Source: Actinomycetota bacterium
GTDB lineage: Bacteria; Actinomycetota; Coriobacteriia; Anaerosomatales; PHET01
Length of the DNA: 64,000 bases
Reading direction: 5' to 3'
Assembly: GCA_029265315.1 (NCBI GenBank)
Contig: JAJUJM010000007.1
Span: 48,463 to 112,462 of the forward strand
Position 1 is the first letter of the stretch. Every line of letters begins with the position of its first letter. Shown here piece after piece: positions 26,646-35,659 of the stretch. The notes beneath the pieces are model-generated. The model was not told the DNA's origin. It saw nothing but the letters and a program-made list of their open reading frames with translations, and made no database searches. The translations under genes were made by a program, and so were the position numbers.

Positions 26646-27201
26646 GCCCGTCACCTTCCGGCGCGCCATGCGAGCCCCTCAGGTATATGGCGAGCGCGAG
26701 GATCACAAACCCTGTGCTGCCACCGATGTAGAGCAGGTCGAGGTACTCCTTGATCTCAATCGCCTTGCCCAAGAACAGGACGGCCAGCACCACGATGACC
26801 ACGGACACGAGTCGGTTCTTGAGGTCGTCTAGGTCGTTGAATTGGAGCCACGCCGGCAACGGAAGACTGGCGTCGATGAACAACTCGTAAAGACCGAGGC
26901 TGATGATGTAGAGCACGATTGACAGCAGAAACAGGTCGGCGATCTCGATGAACGCGACGAGGACCTCTTTCAGGGAGAGCGGCTCGGTGCCGACACCGAG
27001 GACGCCCGTGACGACCTTGATCGTGTCGATACCGCCGACCACGACGAGCGTGACCGCCGCGAGCAGCAATCCGATAACGGGGATGATCACGATGACCCGT
27101 GTCCACGCCCCCGCGACGCGCACCATGCGCGAAGCCCGTCCCTTGCGCTGCGGATACTCCTTGACGTCAGCCAACAATGCTCCCTTCGGATGTGCACTCA
27201 T
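26638..27201 (-). CDS. UPF0114 (YqhA family) membrane protein inside the por operon
   Basis: A 187-residue protein with four hydrophobic segments (VIVIIPVIGLLLAAVTLVVV, IADLFLLSIVLYIISLGLYE, LVSVVIVVLAVLFLGKAIEI, LLYIGGSTGFVILALAIYLR). The pattern, including ELFID and the LKNRL loop, fits UPF0114/YqhA, whose function is not established. It overlaps porG by 35 nt from ATG 27201. A TTG about 24 nt downstream has a good AAGGGAG site and may be the real start. It overlaps porD by 8 nt. The position suggests a role with the oxidoreductase, which is inference. Confidence 0.85.
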   Translation of the reverse strand: MSAHPKGALLADVKEYPQRKGRASRMVRVAGAWTRVIVIIPVIGLLLAAVTLVVVGGIDTIKVVTGVLGVGTEPLSLKEVLVAFIEIADLFLLSIVLYIISLGLYELFIDASLPLPAWLQFNDLDDLKNRLVSVVIVVLAVLFLGKAIEIKEYLDLLYIGGSTGFVILALAIYLRGSHGAPEGDGHE

Positions 27202-27748
27202 ATGCGATGCGGGCGGCCTCTGCGTTCTTGGCAGCCGCGCTACCCGCGAACATCGCGCCGATCGCCGCCTCGACGGCCTCCATGGTGACGAGACCCGTCG
27301 CCTTCGCCACGCTGCCGAGGATGGCCGCGCTCACGACCGGCGTCCCGCCGACGATGACCCCCGCCGCCTCGGCCGCACCGGTGACGTCGGCGGCCACGAC
27401 GCGCGTGTCGCTGGAGACCCCGAGCTCGGGAACCGGCTTCACGGTGTTGACGATGAGTGTGGCGCCGGGCTTGAGGCCGGCCAGCGCACCGCCCACCGCG
27501 AGAAGCGAGTCGTCGAGCACGATGGCGACATCGGGTTCGGTCACCGCCGAGTAGACACGCACCGGTTCGTTCGCCAGCCGCGTGGATGCTGTGACCGGAG
27601 CGCCACGGCGCTCGGCGCCGAACGACGGCATACTGGTGACCCCGGCCCAGCCGCTGCGGAACGCGGCGTCGGCCAGGAGTTTCGCGCTCGTGACGGCGCC
27701 TTGCCCACCGCGGCCGTGCCAGCGGATCTCATGAGACGTGCCGGTCAT
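27167..27748 (-). CDS. porG: Pyruvate-type ferredoxin oxidoreductase, gamma subunit
   Basis: A 193-residue subunit with the conserved opening HEIRWHGRGGQGAVTSAKLL, then SMPSFGAERRGAPVTASTRL and VLDDSLL, typical of PorG. ATG 27748 was chosen; the longer frame from 27817 lies in the intergenic region. It is the first gene of the operon porG, UPF0114, porD, porA, porB. Confidence 0.93.
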   Translation of the reverse strand: MTGTSHEIRWHGRGGQGAVTSAKLLADAAFRSGWAGVTSMPSFGAERRGAPVTASTRLANEPVRVYSAVTEPDVAIVLDDSLLAVGGALAGLKPGATLIVNTVKPVPELGVSSDTRVVAADVTGAAEAAGVIVGGTPVVSAAILGSVAKATGLVTMEAVEAAIGAMFAGSAAAKNAEAARIAYECTSEGSIVG

Positions 27749-27827
27749 CTTCGCCGATCCCACCCATCGCTCGCCGGGCCACCACGGAAGAACATGGCGT
27801 CCGGCCCCTCGCCGCACGCCTTGCCGA

Positions 27828-27833
27828 AGTATA
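27828..27833 (-). promoter_or_regulatory. Possible -10 element of the por operon
   Basis: TATACT on the minus strand, 80 nt upstream of porG, in the 138-nt gap after the CDGSH gene. No good -35 at 17 nt, so this is weak. Confidence 0.35.
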
Positions 27834-27886
27834 GCGGTCGATGCCCTCGCGCCACCCTTCGTCTGCGACCTGATTCCCTGCGGAGG

Positions 27887-28162
27887 CTACTTCTTCTTCG
27901 CTTTCGCGGCCTTCGCGTGCGACGACCCGTCGCAGTAGGGTGGCGTCTTCGTCAACCCGCAGTTGCAGATGGCGACCTTGGCGGACTTCTTCAGCTCGAA
28001 CTTCACGGGCTTACCGCCCTTGCACGTGCCATCGCACCACGGCACCTTCTTCGTCTTACCGCACCCGCACCACTTGTGCTTGCCCTTGTCGAGCTTGACC
28101 TCGAGGGGGTATCCGTCCTTGCCCTTGTCGTGTACGAATCGCTCGCCCTTGGCGTCTGCCAC
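27887..28162 (-). CDS. CDGSH-type iron-sulfur protein with altered ligands
   Basis: A 91-residue protein with two CDGSH-like motifs. The first is CGCGKTKKVPWCDGTC, with Cys where the family has the His ligand. The second is CNCGLTKTPPYCDGSSH, where a Ser occupies the His position and His follows one residue later. Family members bind 2Fe-2S through three Cys and one His, so cluster properties here may differ. A Lys-rich tail ends the protein. GTG 28162 has GGAGGGAG 6-7 nt upstream. Stand-alone gene between por and a histidine-kinase fragment. Confidence 0.88.
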   Translation of the reverse strand: MADAKGERFVHDKGKDGYPLEVKLDKGKHKWCGCGKTKKVPWCDGTCKGGKPVKFELKKSAKVAICNCGLTKTPPYCDGSSHAKAAKAKKK

Positions 28163-28229
28163 TTCGGACTCCCTCCTCGGACGTACCGCTGAGCTGATCG
28201 CAGCTGACTGCGTGGAGTGTACCCACCCC

Positions 28230-28784
28230 ATGACGAATCTCATGGACCTGTCGCGTATCGACACATCGGCGGGCTCACTGGGAACGCCGCCACTCATGGA
28301 CTTCTCGGCCGTGGCCTCGAGTGCACTCGCTGAGCTCGCGCTCCACGCGAAGGCGAAAAGCCAGACGCTCACGGCCCACGTCGAGGACGGCCTCATCGTC
28401 CGCTCCCGTGACTACGAGCTATGCCAGGTCATCGATAACCTCGTGAACAACGCGATCCGTTACACCCACGCCAACGGCCGTATCGATGTCGCACTCCGAA
28501 CCGAAACGGACGACACGGGTTCGACCTGGGCGGCGTTCGAGGTCACCGACAACGGCTTGGGAATCCCCCACGGGGATCTCGACCGCGTCTTCGAGCGGTT
28601 CTATCGCGTCGACAAGGCACGATCGCGCGCGACCGGCGGCGCCGGCCTTGGCCTGAGCATCGTCCGCACCGCCGCGCGTGCCTTGGGAGGAGAAGCCACC
28701 GCGAGCAGCATCCAAGGCGCCGGCTCGACCTTCACTGTTCGTGTCCCGTGCGCCGACCTGGAATCCGCACAGGCAGACGGCTGA
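28230..28784 (+). pseudogene. Histidine-kinase C-terminal fragment (second DHp helix plus HATPase domain)
   Basis: A 184-codon open frame carrying a complete HATPase domain: N box DNLVNNAIRYT, G1 DNGLGIP, F box FERFYRVDK, G2 GGAGLGLSIV and G3 GAGSTFTV. It begins within the second dimerisation helix (MTNLMDLSRIDTSAG). The sensor region and phospho-accepting H-box are absent. The preceding codons (RTAELIAADCVEC) still resemble that helix but run into the divergent CDGSH gene. No response regulator is adjacent. It is either a truncated remnant or an ATP-binding protein acting in trans. Confidence 0.65.
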
Positions 28785-30476
28785 TCACCCCTCGGGCGCC
28801 TCGCTCGCGAACACCTTCACGTCTTTGACACCGACCATCTCGGCCGCCATCTCGCGCAGCTTGTACTTCTGGATCTTGCCGGAAGCGGTCTGCGGGAATT
28901 CGTCGACGAAGAAGACGTACTTCGGGCACTTGTAGCGGGCGAGCCGCGCGCGGGTGAACTCCTGCACGTCGGACTCGCTGATCGTCGAGCCATCGAAGCG
29001 CTTGATGAAGGCGCCGACGACCTCGCCGTACTTGGGGTCCGGCACGCCGACGACCTGGACGTCTTTGACCCCGGGCATCGTGTAGAGGAACTCCTCGATC
29101 TCGCGCGGGTAGATGTTCTCGCCGCCGCGGATGATCATGTCCTTGATGCGACCGGTGATGCGGTAGTACCCGTCCTCGTCCACCGTGCCCAGGTCACCAG
29201 AGTGCAGCCACCCGTCCTCGTCGATGGCGGCGGCCGTGGCTTCGGGATTCTTGTAGTAGCCCTTCATCACGTGGTACCCGCGCGTCAGCAACTCGCCGGG
29301 CACGTTCGGCGGACAGTCCTCGCCAGTCTCGGGGTCGACCACGCGGACTTCGACCAAGGGGTGCTTCGTGCCCACGGTCTCGCACTTGTGCACGAGGTCG
29401 TCGTCGACTGTCGTCTGCGTGAAGACCGGACTCGCCTCGGTGAGACCGTACGCGATGGTCATCTCGCTCGCGTGCATACGCTCGATGACCTGCTTCATCG
29501 TCTCGATCGGGCAGGGCGAGCCGGCCATGATGCCGGTGCGCAGACTCGTCAGGTCGAACATGTCGAACATCGGGTGGTCGAGCTCAGCGATGAACATGGT
29601 CGGGACGCCGTAGAGCGCAGTCGCCCGTTCCTTCTGGACCGCAGCGAGTACAAGCAGCGGGTCGAACTGCTCGACGCCGATGATAGTCGCACCGTGTGTC
29701 AGCACGGCGAGGACGCCAAGGACGATGCCGAAACAGTGGAAGTACGGAACGGGGAGGCAGACGCGGTCCGCAGAGGTGAACTTCTGGCGCTCGCCGATGA
29801 AGAAGCCGTTGTTCAGGATGTTGCGGCTCGTCAGCATCACGCCCTTCGGGAAACCGGTGGTTCCCGAGGTGTACTGCATGTTGATGACGTCGTCGCAGCT
29901 CAGGCCCTTGCGTGCCTCCGCATACGCAGCGTCGTCGCCGTGCTCGCCCAGCAGGAGCAGTTCTGGCATCGAGTAGAAGCCGCGGTGCTTCTCCGGGCCC
30001 ATGTAGATGAGCGACTTGAGCTGAGGGAACTCCTTGGAGTCAAGCCGCCCGCGCTGCTGCGTCGCGGCCTCCGGGACGAGCTCGCGGATGATCTCGACGT
30101 AGTCGACATCACGGAATCGGTCGATGATGGCGATGGCCTTCATGTCCGACTGCTTCATGACGTAGGCGAGTTCGTGGCTCTTGTAGACCGGATTCACGGT
30201 GACGAGCACAGCACCGATCTTCGCTGTCGCGAACGCAAGGGTCAGCCAGTCCGGGACGTTGCGGGCCCACACGCCCACGTGGTCGTGGGGCCCGACCCCG
30301 ATCTCGAGCAGGCCCTTGGCGAGGTTGGTGACGCGCTCATCGAACTCCCGGTACGTCCACCGCAACGCACGATCGGGGTAGACGATGAATTCGTGGTCGG
30401 GGCTTGTCGCGACGACGTTGTCGAAGTACTCGCCGATTGTGAGCTCACTGTGCAGCTTGGTGTCCGCTTCGTTCAT
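28785..30476 (-). CDS. AMP-dependent acyl-CoA synthetase/ligase
   Basis: A 563-residue adenylate-forming enzyme converting a carboxylic acid to its acyl-CoA with ATP. Motifs are [20 protein letters not shown] (P-loop), [53 protein letters not shown] and a C-terminal [13 protein letters not shown] with the catalytic Lys. The overall pattern fits medium- or long-chain fatty acid CoA ligases; the substrate is not determined. It starts 11 nt after an XRE-cupin regulator that probably controls it. Confidence 0.92.
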   Translation of the reverse strand: MNEADTKLHSELTIGEYFDNVVATSPDHEFIVYPDRALRWTYREFDERVTNLAKGLLEIGVGPHDHVGVWARNVPDWLTLAFATAKIGAVLVTVNPVYKSHELAYVMKQSDMKAIAIIDRFRDVDYVEIIRELVPEAATQQRGRLDSKEFPQLKSLIYMGPEKHRGFYSMPELLLLGEHGDDAAYAEARKGLSCDDVINMQYTSGTTGFPKGVMLTSRNILNNGFFIGERQKFTSADRVCLPVPYFHCFGIVLGVLAVLTHGATIIGVEQFDPLLVLAAVQKERATALYGVPTMFIAELDHPMFDMFDLTSLRTGIMAGSPCPIETMKQVIERMHASEMTIAYGLTEASPVFTQTTVDDDLVHKCETVGTKHPLVEVRVVDPETGEDCPPNVPGELLTRGYHVMKGYYKNPEATAAAIDEDGWLHSGDLGTVDEDGYYRITGRIKDMIIRGGENIYPREIEEFLYTMPGVKDVQVVGVPDPKYGEVVGAFIKRFDGSTISESDVQEFTRARLARYKCPKYVFFVDEFPQTASGKIQKYKLREMAAEMVGVKDVKVFASEAPEG

Positions 30477-30487
30477 CTTCGAACCCC

Positions 30488-31060
30488 CTAGTACGGCGCG
30501 TAGACGACTGCGAGGATGCGCGCCGGGGACGGCGAAGCGCCACGCACCTGGTGTGGCACGATCGAGTCGTAGTAGATCGAATCCCCCGCCGACAGTGTGT
30601 GTACGTCTTTGCCGTACTCGACCTCGATCGAGCCGTCGAGGACGTAGATGAATTCCTCGCCCTCGTGGGTGGAGAGCTCGTGCTCCGTGGCGGGGTTCAC
30701 GGTGATCATGAACGGCTCCATGTGGCGCGAGGTCTTGCCCTCAGCGAGCGAGAAGAAGTCGAGCGTGCCGCCGCCGCTACCGGTCTCGAGGTCCTTGACG
30801 CGCTCGGTCGACGCCGCGGAGTCCTTGCGGGTGATCACGGGGCCGACCTGCGAATCGTCGTCGAGCAGGGTTCCCAGTCGCACCCCCAACGCGCGCGTGA
30901 TCTTGATCAGCGGCGCAAGGGACGCGGCGATCTCGCCCGCCTCGAGCTTCTCGATGACGACCGTGTCACAATCGCAACGCTCCGCGAGCTCCGCCACGGA
31001 CAGGCCCAACGACTCGCGAAGTGTGGCTATCTTAGAGCCGATGCGGCTGTTCTCAGCCAT
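30488..31060 (-). CDS. XRE-family HTH regulator with C-terminal cupin domain
   Basis: A 190-residue protein. The N-terminal helix-turn-helix is at about residues 8-65 ([20 protein letters not shown]). A cupin sensor domain follows at about 110-188 ([34 protein letters not shown]). ATG 31060 has GAGGGG upstream. It is the first gene of an operon with an acyl-CoA ligase, an arrangement seen for regulators that bind the metabolite of the adjacent enzyme. The ligand is unknown. Confidence 0.9.
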   Translation of the reverse strand: MAENSRIGSKIATLRESLGLSVAELAERCDCDTVVIEKLEAGEIAASLAPLIKITRALGVRLGTLLDDDSQVGPVITRKDSAASTERVKDLETGSGGGTLDFFSLAEGKTSRHMEPFMITVNPATEHELSTHEGEEFIYVLDGSIEVEYGKDVHTLSAGDSIYYDSIVPHQVRGASPSPARILAVVYAPY

Positions 31061-31130
31061 CGTTTCCCCTCTCGCCGGTTCCTTCTGCACACCTGCTGAA
31101 GACGCTCGGTGAACGCACCGCGCCGATGAT

Positions 31131-31144
31131 ACGTCATAGTATGC
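31131..31144. promoter_or_regulatory. Inverted repeat upstream of the XRE-cupin operon
   Basis: ATAC-N6-GTAT in the 178-nt divergent gap, followed by CCGACGC-N5-GCGTCGG (31148-31166). Either could be an operator for the XRE regulator; neither is proven. Confidence 0.3.
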
Positions 31145-31238
31145 GACCCGACGCCGGATGCGTCGGAGTCTCGCTGGGGTACAAGCACACGAAGCCGGTT
31201 TTCGACAAGGATGCACCGCATCAGGAGGGGCGTGAGGG

Positions 31239-33638
31239 ATGAAGAGGACACATCGCCGGTCGGGGTTCTTCACCGCCGTGCTCACGATCCTGCTCGTGAC
31301 GGTGGCGTGGGGGACGCTCGTCACCGCGGCCGTCGCGGCGCCCCCTGGGCCGGTGATGGGCCTGAACGAACTGCGAATGCGCCTACTGCAGGCCGGCCCT
31401 TCCGGCATCGCAGGGCACTTCGACACCGTGCTGCGCGGAGACACGATCTCGTCGATACCGGTTCGCGTCATCGCGGTGACCGGAGGCCCCACGGACGTAC
31501 TCGACCCGGCGCAGACCCTCATCTACTTCGAGGCGTACGGCCCTGACATCGACAGGATCGGCGGCATCGCACAAGGCATGAGCGGCAGTCCTGTCTTCGT
31601 CAGCGTGAACGGCAGCGACTGGCTCATCGGGGCGCTGGCATACGGGGACATGTTCTCGCGCAACGGCGCTGGGCTCGCCACCCCCATCGAGGCCATGACT
31701 CGCGTGGAGTCCGAGTACCGCCCAACGTCGCTTTCGTTCGCCGGCCCCGTCATGACCGGGAGCGGCATCAAGGAACGCGTGGTCATCATGGATTCGGACG
31801 GCACCGCCCCACATGACGCCGAAACCATCGTCGCGCGACCGCTCACCGCTCTCTTCGTGTCGCAGACCGCTCCCCGGTCCACGCTGTACCAAAGGCTCAA
31901 GCGAGCCATCGAAGCCGAAGGGTATTCCGTTCTCCCCTTCGCCGCCGACCTCGGCACGGGCGGGGAACGCTTCACGACGACGCTGCGCGGAGGCTCATCG
32001 CTGGCCGTCCTGCTCACCCGCGGTGACCTGTGGTTCGGAGCTCTAGGCACGGTCACCTACGTCGACGACAGCAACGTCATGGGCTTCGGACATCCGCTGA
32101 CAGGCGCCGGTGCGACCGACTTCTACATGAGCAACGCATGGGTCGATGGCGTATGGGGAAGCTCTGCCGTTCCCTACAAGTTCGGGGTTCCCGGGGCATT
32201 GCGCGGAACGCTTCTGTCTGACCGCCCCGCGGGCGTCTTCGGCAAGATAGGCCCAATGCCGCAAGAGGCCGTCGTACGGGCGCGCGCACGGCGCACGGAC
32301 ACCGGAGCCAGTGCGACCTCAGCGGTGGCGATCACCGACAAGACCATCAACTCGGCGATGATGTTCGGTCAGTCCCTACCCGCGTACGCCGCCGCGACCG
32401 CGGGATACAGGCTCATCGACACCTGGCCCGCCCCGGGTAGCGCCATCACGACGACCACGGTGCGGCTGACCGACGGCGAGACCGACTACACCGTCGTTCT
32501 CCGCAACCGCTACGACAGCACGGACGACATCGTCGCGGCCACGGCCAATGATGTCGTGCGCATCGTGGGTCAGCTGCAGCTGGTCAACGACACCGGCATC
32601 CACCGGGCCCGCATCACATCGATCGACCTGGAGAGTGAGCTCTCGCCCTCGAGGAACACGGCGCACGTCGTGGGCGTGAGCGTCCCAGGCGGACTCAAGC
32701 ACGGGGACAACCTCGTCCGCGTCTCACTGCTGCAGAAAGGTGTCGCGGCCACTCGGACCGTCGACGTCACCGTCACCGTTCCCGACGACGTATCGCTCAA
32801 AGGACAGCTCGTCGCGCGCAGTCAGCAGACGCCGCCGTCCTCCGGCGAGCAGCCTCCCACGTCAACTCAGCCCGAGGACCGGCGCCCCACCGACATCGTC
32901 GTCGCCGCCCTGAACCAGCTTGTGCCGAATGACGTGCTGACCGTCGAGTACTTCGCCCTCGAGGGCGACGCGGTTTCACCGAAGCCCGGGCCGGCCGGAC
33001 CGCCCGCTGCGTCGGCCTCGGCCACCATCACGACGCCTTGGGCGCTCACCGGATCGGTCTTTCGCATGAGTGAGCCGCTGCTCGTCGAGATCCCCCAGAC
33101 GACGATCGCCTATCGTGGCACGGTGCCGGTGAACGGCACCGTGTCCGGGGTCTACGACGGTGTCGCGGAGGTCTGGGTACGCCCCTACGGAGAGGTCAAC
33201 GAGACCCTGGTCGCCACGGCGGCACTCGAACCCGGCATGGCCGGCGGCACGTTCACAGCCTACATCTCGGGACTGACACGCAACTCGCGGCTGCGTATCG
33301 TCGCTCCGGGTGGCACTGATGTCGTGGAGTCCCAAGCCACGGCGCTTGTGAGAGTCCGTGCATCAGTGGGTCTGACCGCGAGTACGGACCGTCCCACAGC
33401 AGGCACCTCCGTCAGACTGCGGGCCAACGTGGCCCCGACTTCAGTGAGCGGACCTGTGATCTTCGAGCGACGCGTCGGACGCACCTGGCGGACGATCGGG
33501 GTGGCGAGGCTGTCATCAGGAAGCGCCACCCTCGCCTTTGCACCGCCCGCCGGTTCGACAGTCGTGCGGGCACGGGTGTCCGGGCGACCGAGCAACGCGG
33601 CCGGGGTCTCGCGCACCATCACCTTGGTCACCCGCTGA
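31239..33638 (+). CDS. Exported SpoIVB-like (S55) serine peptidase domain protein
   Basis: A 799-residue protein with a signal peptide (MKRTHRRSGFFTAVLTILLV, cleavage near AVAAP). The S55 domain covers about residues 40-330 and contains the Ser-type motif IAQGMSGSPVFV and the His-type motif NVMGFGHPLTGAG, resembling the SpoIVB catalytic region. A long linker and an Ig-like C-terminal domain (SVGLTASTDRPTAGTSVRLR) replace the usual sporulation arrangement, and no PDZ domain is obvious. ATG 31239 follows a GGAGGGG-type site. No sporulation genes are nearby, so a general cell-envelope role is more likely. Confidence 0.82.
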   Translation: MKRTHRRSGFFTAVLTILLVTVAWGTLVTAAVAAPPGPVMGLNELRMRLLQAGPSGIAGHFDTVLRGDTISSIPVRVIAVTGGPTDVLDPAQTLIYFEAYGPDIDRIGGIAQGMSGSPVFVSVNGSDWLIGALAYGDMFSRNGAGLATPIEAMTRVESEYRPTSLSFAGPVMTGSGIKERVVIMDSDGTAPHDAETIVARPLTALFVSQTAPRSTLYQRLKRAIEAEGYSVLPFAADLGTGGERFTTTLRGGSSLAVLLTRGDLWFGALGTVTYVDDSNVMGFGHPLTGAGATDFYMSNAWVDGVWGSSAVPYKFGVPGALRGTLLSDRPAGVFGKIGPMPQEAVVRARARRTDTGASATSAVAITDKTINSAMMFGQSLPAYAAATAGYRLIDTWPAPGSAITTTTVRLTDGETDYTVVLRNRYDSTDDIVAATANDVVRIVGQLQLVNDTGIHRARITSIDLESELSPSRNTAHVVGVSVPGGLKHGDNLVRVSLLQKGVAATRTVDVTVTVPDDVSLKGQLVARSQQTPPSSGEQPPTSTQPEDRRPTDIVVAALNQLVPNDVLTVEYFALEGDAVSPKPGPAGPPAASASATITTPWALTGSVFRMSEPLLVEIPQTTIAYRGTVPVNGTVSGVYDGVAEVWVRPYGEVNETLVATAALEPGMAGGTFTAYISGLTRNSRLRIVAPGGTDVVESQATALVRVRASVGLTASTDRPTAGTSVRLRANVAPTSVSGPVIFERRVGRTWRTIGVARLSSGSATLAFAPPAGSTVVRARVSGRPSNAAGVSRTITLVTR

Positions 33639-33652
33639 CGACTTAGCGCACG

Positions 33653-33685
33653 CAGGCCCCCTGCTGATAGCATGGAGGGGGCCTG
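33653..33685 (+). terminator. Hairpin after the S55 peptidase gene
   Basis: Arms CAGGCCCCCT and AGGGGGCCTG, 10 bp and perfect, with a 13-nt loop, 15 nt after the stop. The T tract is short (TTGGTCGTCTG), so efficiency is uncertain. Confidence 0.55.
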
Positions 33686-33709
33686 TTGGTCGTCTGAGAG
33701 GAAGATTCC

Positions 33710-34513
33710 GTGAGCAAGGACGCGAACGGCCGATCGAAGCTCGACCGTCGAACCTACGAACGCGAGCTCCTCCGGCTGCAAAACGAGCTCGTCAAACTCC
33801 AGAACTGGGTCAAGGCCGAGGGCCTCAAGGTCGTCGTGATCTTCGAGGGCAGGGACGCCGCAGGCAAGGGCGGCGTGATAAAGCGGATCACCGAGCCGCT
33901 CAACCCCCGCGTCGCACGTGTCGTGGCTCTTCCCGCCCCGACCGAGCGCGAGATGACGCAGTGGTACTTCCAGCGCTACGTGCCCCACCTGCCGGCGGCC
34001 GGTGAGATCGTCATCTTCGATCGCTCGTGGTACAACCGCGCAGGCGTGGAGCGCGTCATGGGCTTCTGCACGGAAGAGCAGGTCCTCGAGTTCTTCCGGG
34101 ACGCACCCGAGTTCGAGCGGATGCTCATCCGCAGCGGCATCATCCTTGTGAAGTACTGGTTCAGCGTCTCAGATGAGGAGCAGGACCGTCGCTTCCAGGA
34201 CCGCATCAACGACCCGATGAAGTCGTGGAAGCTCTCAGAGATGGACATCGAAGGGCGCGACCGCTGGGAGGAGTACTCGCGCGCCAAGGATGAGATGTTC
34301 AAGTACACCGACACCAAAGACTCGCCGTGGTGGGTCGTCAATGGCGACGACAAGAAGCGGGCGCGCCTGAATTGCATCCACCACCTGCTGTCGCGCATCC
34401 CCTATGAGGAGATCGAGCATAAGCCGTTCAAGCTGCCGCCTCGCAAACCGGCGAGCAAGGGGTACGTGAGGCCACCCATGGATTCTCAGACGTTCGTGCC
34501 CGAGGTCTACTGA
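33710..34513 (+). CDS. ppk2: Polyphosphate kinase 2
   Basis: A 267-residue P-loop kinase transferring phosphate between polyphosphate and nucleotides. It has Walker A FEGRDAAGKGGVIKRI, the lid region TEREMTQWYFQRYV and Walker B IVIFDRSWYNRAGVERVMGF. Length and motifs fit the single-domain PPK2 class that phosphorylates nucleoside diphosphates. GTG start with GAGAGGAAG upstream. No neighbouring gene indicates a pathway. Confidence 0.95.
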   Translation: MSKDANGRSKLDRRTYERELLRLQNELVKLQNWVKAEGLKVVVIFEGRDAAGKGGVIKRITEPLNPRVARVVALPAPTEREMTQWYFQRYVPHLPAAGEIVIFDRSWYNRAGVERVMGFCTEEQVLEFFRDAPEFERMLIRSGIILVKYWFSVSDEEQDRRFQDRINDPMKSWKLSEMDIEGRDRWEEYSRAKDEMFKYTDTKDSPWWVVNGDDKKRARLNCIHHLLSRIPYEEIEHKPFKLPPRKPASKGYVRPPMDSQTFVPEVY

Positions 34514-34580
34514 GCGCGCCGTCTCGTCCGCACCGTCCACACACGAAACAGAGCGTACGGCGAGTCGCCTGACGGGCGAA

Positions 34581-35582
34581 TCACCTGACGATGAACACCG
34601 GAGTGCCGATGGGCACGAGCGGGAAGAGCGCTTCGATGTCCTCGCGCAACATGCGCATGCACCCGTGGCTCGCCGCGGTCCCGATTGAAGAGCGCTTCGA
34701 CGTCCCGTGGATGCGGATGCCCGGCGTGTTCAGGTAGAGCGCTCTCGTGCCCAAGGGGTTCGACGGACCGGGGCCTATGTAGGCGGGCATGTCGGCGCCC
34801 CAGCCGTTGGGAGCAGGGTTCGTCCACGTCGGGTTCTTGACCTTGCGGACGATCTTGAACGTCCCTTTTGGCGTGGGGTACTGAGCGGTACCCACGGCGA
34901 CGCGGTAGGTGCGCTCGAGCTTGCCGTTCTTGTAGAGCCACAGGCGCCGCTCCGACTCGTCCACGAGGATGGCCTTGCCGACATTGGCCTTGGTACGGCT
35001 GGGCTGGATGGCATCGACCCTGAGCGGCACAGGGGGGAAGGTGGCCTCAGCTGAGGCCGCAAGCGATGAGGTGACAGCACTTCGCACCGCCGCGTACGCC
35101 TTGACGCGGTCAAGCCGGCGCCCGATGACATAAGGCGCGACCGCTATGCGGGAGTTCCTCAGCACGTAGCGCGAACTCACCGGGGCGCGGTTGACGCCTG
35201 CCGCAACCCTCGAGTCGACCCATGCCCTGATGAGCGACGTGCTCACGATGTAGCGTGGCATGACCTCGAAGCTCGGCGTGCTCGTCGCGGCGAATGCTTC
35301 GGCGAGCATCCCCTCGACGTCCACCTTGATCACGGCCGACGGATTGAGCGTGAACGCCTTCCCCGCAGCGACGAACGTACGCGGCGCACGGGCCGGCACC
35401 GGCGTCGCAGCGAGGATGAGTGCCCTTGCCGCCGCCGCATCAAGGCCCTTGAGCGACTGCCCGCCGACGGTGCACTCGTTCGGCACGGTCGAGATCGTTT
35501 CCATGGCCAGCGCGGGAACGGCGCTCCACGCCAGTGCGACGGCGAGTGCGATTGAGACGGTGCGGACCAGCGTGGACTTCAT
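34581..35582 (-). CDS. L,D-transpeptidase (YkuD family), exported
   Basis: A 333-residue cell-wall cross-linking enzyme. It has a signal peptide (SIALAVALAWSAVPALA) and an N-terminal region with a peptidoglycan-binding-type motif (GGQSLKGLDAAAARALILAA). The C-terminal catalytic YkuD domain contains ILVDESERRLWLYKNGKLER and the active-site motif HGTSKRSSIGTAASHGCMRM with its Cys. The order, with repeated YoaR-like binding segments before YkuD, is common in Actinobacteria. Confidence 0.93.
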   Translation of the reverse strand: MKSTLVRTVSIALAVALAWSAVPALAMETISTVPNECTVGGQSLKGLDAAAARALILAATPVPARAPRTFVAAGKAFTLNPSAVIKVDVEGMLAEAFAATSTPSFEVMPRYIVSTSLIRAWVDSRVAAGVNRAPVSSRYVLRNSRIAVAPYVIGRRLDRVKAYAAVRSAVTSSLAASAEATFPPVPLRVDAIQPSRTKANVGKAILVDESERRLWLYKNGKLERTYRVAVGTAQYPTPKGTFKIVRKVKNPTWTNPAPNGWGADMPAYIGPGPSNPLGTRALYLNTPGIRIHGTSKRSSIGTAASHGCMRMLREDIEALFPLVPIGTPVFIVR

Positions 35583-35659
35583 GAGCTTCCTTGGGGCAGG
35601 TGTTTCGACGCGTTCCTCCGACGGAGTATACGGACCTCGACGACGAAGACGCCAGCACC

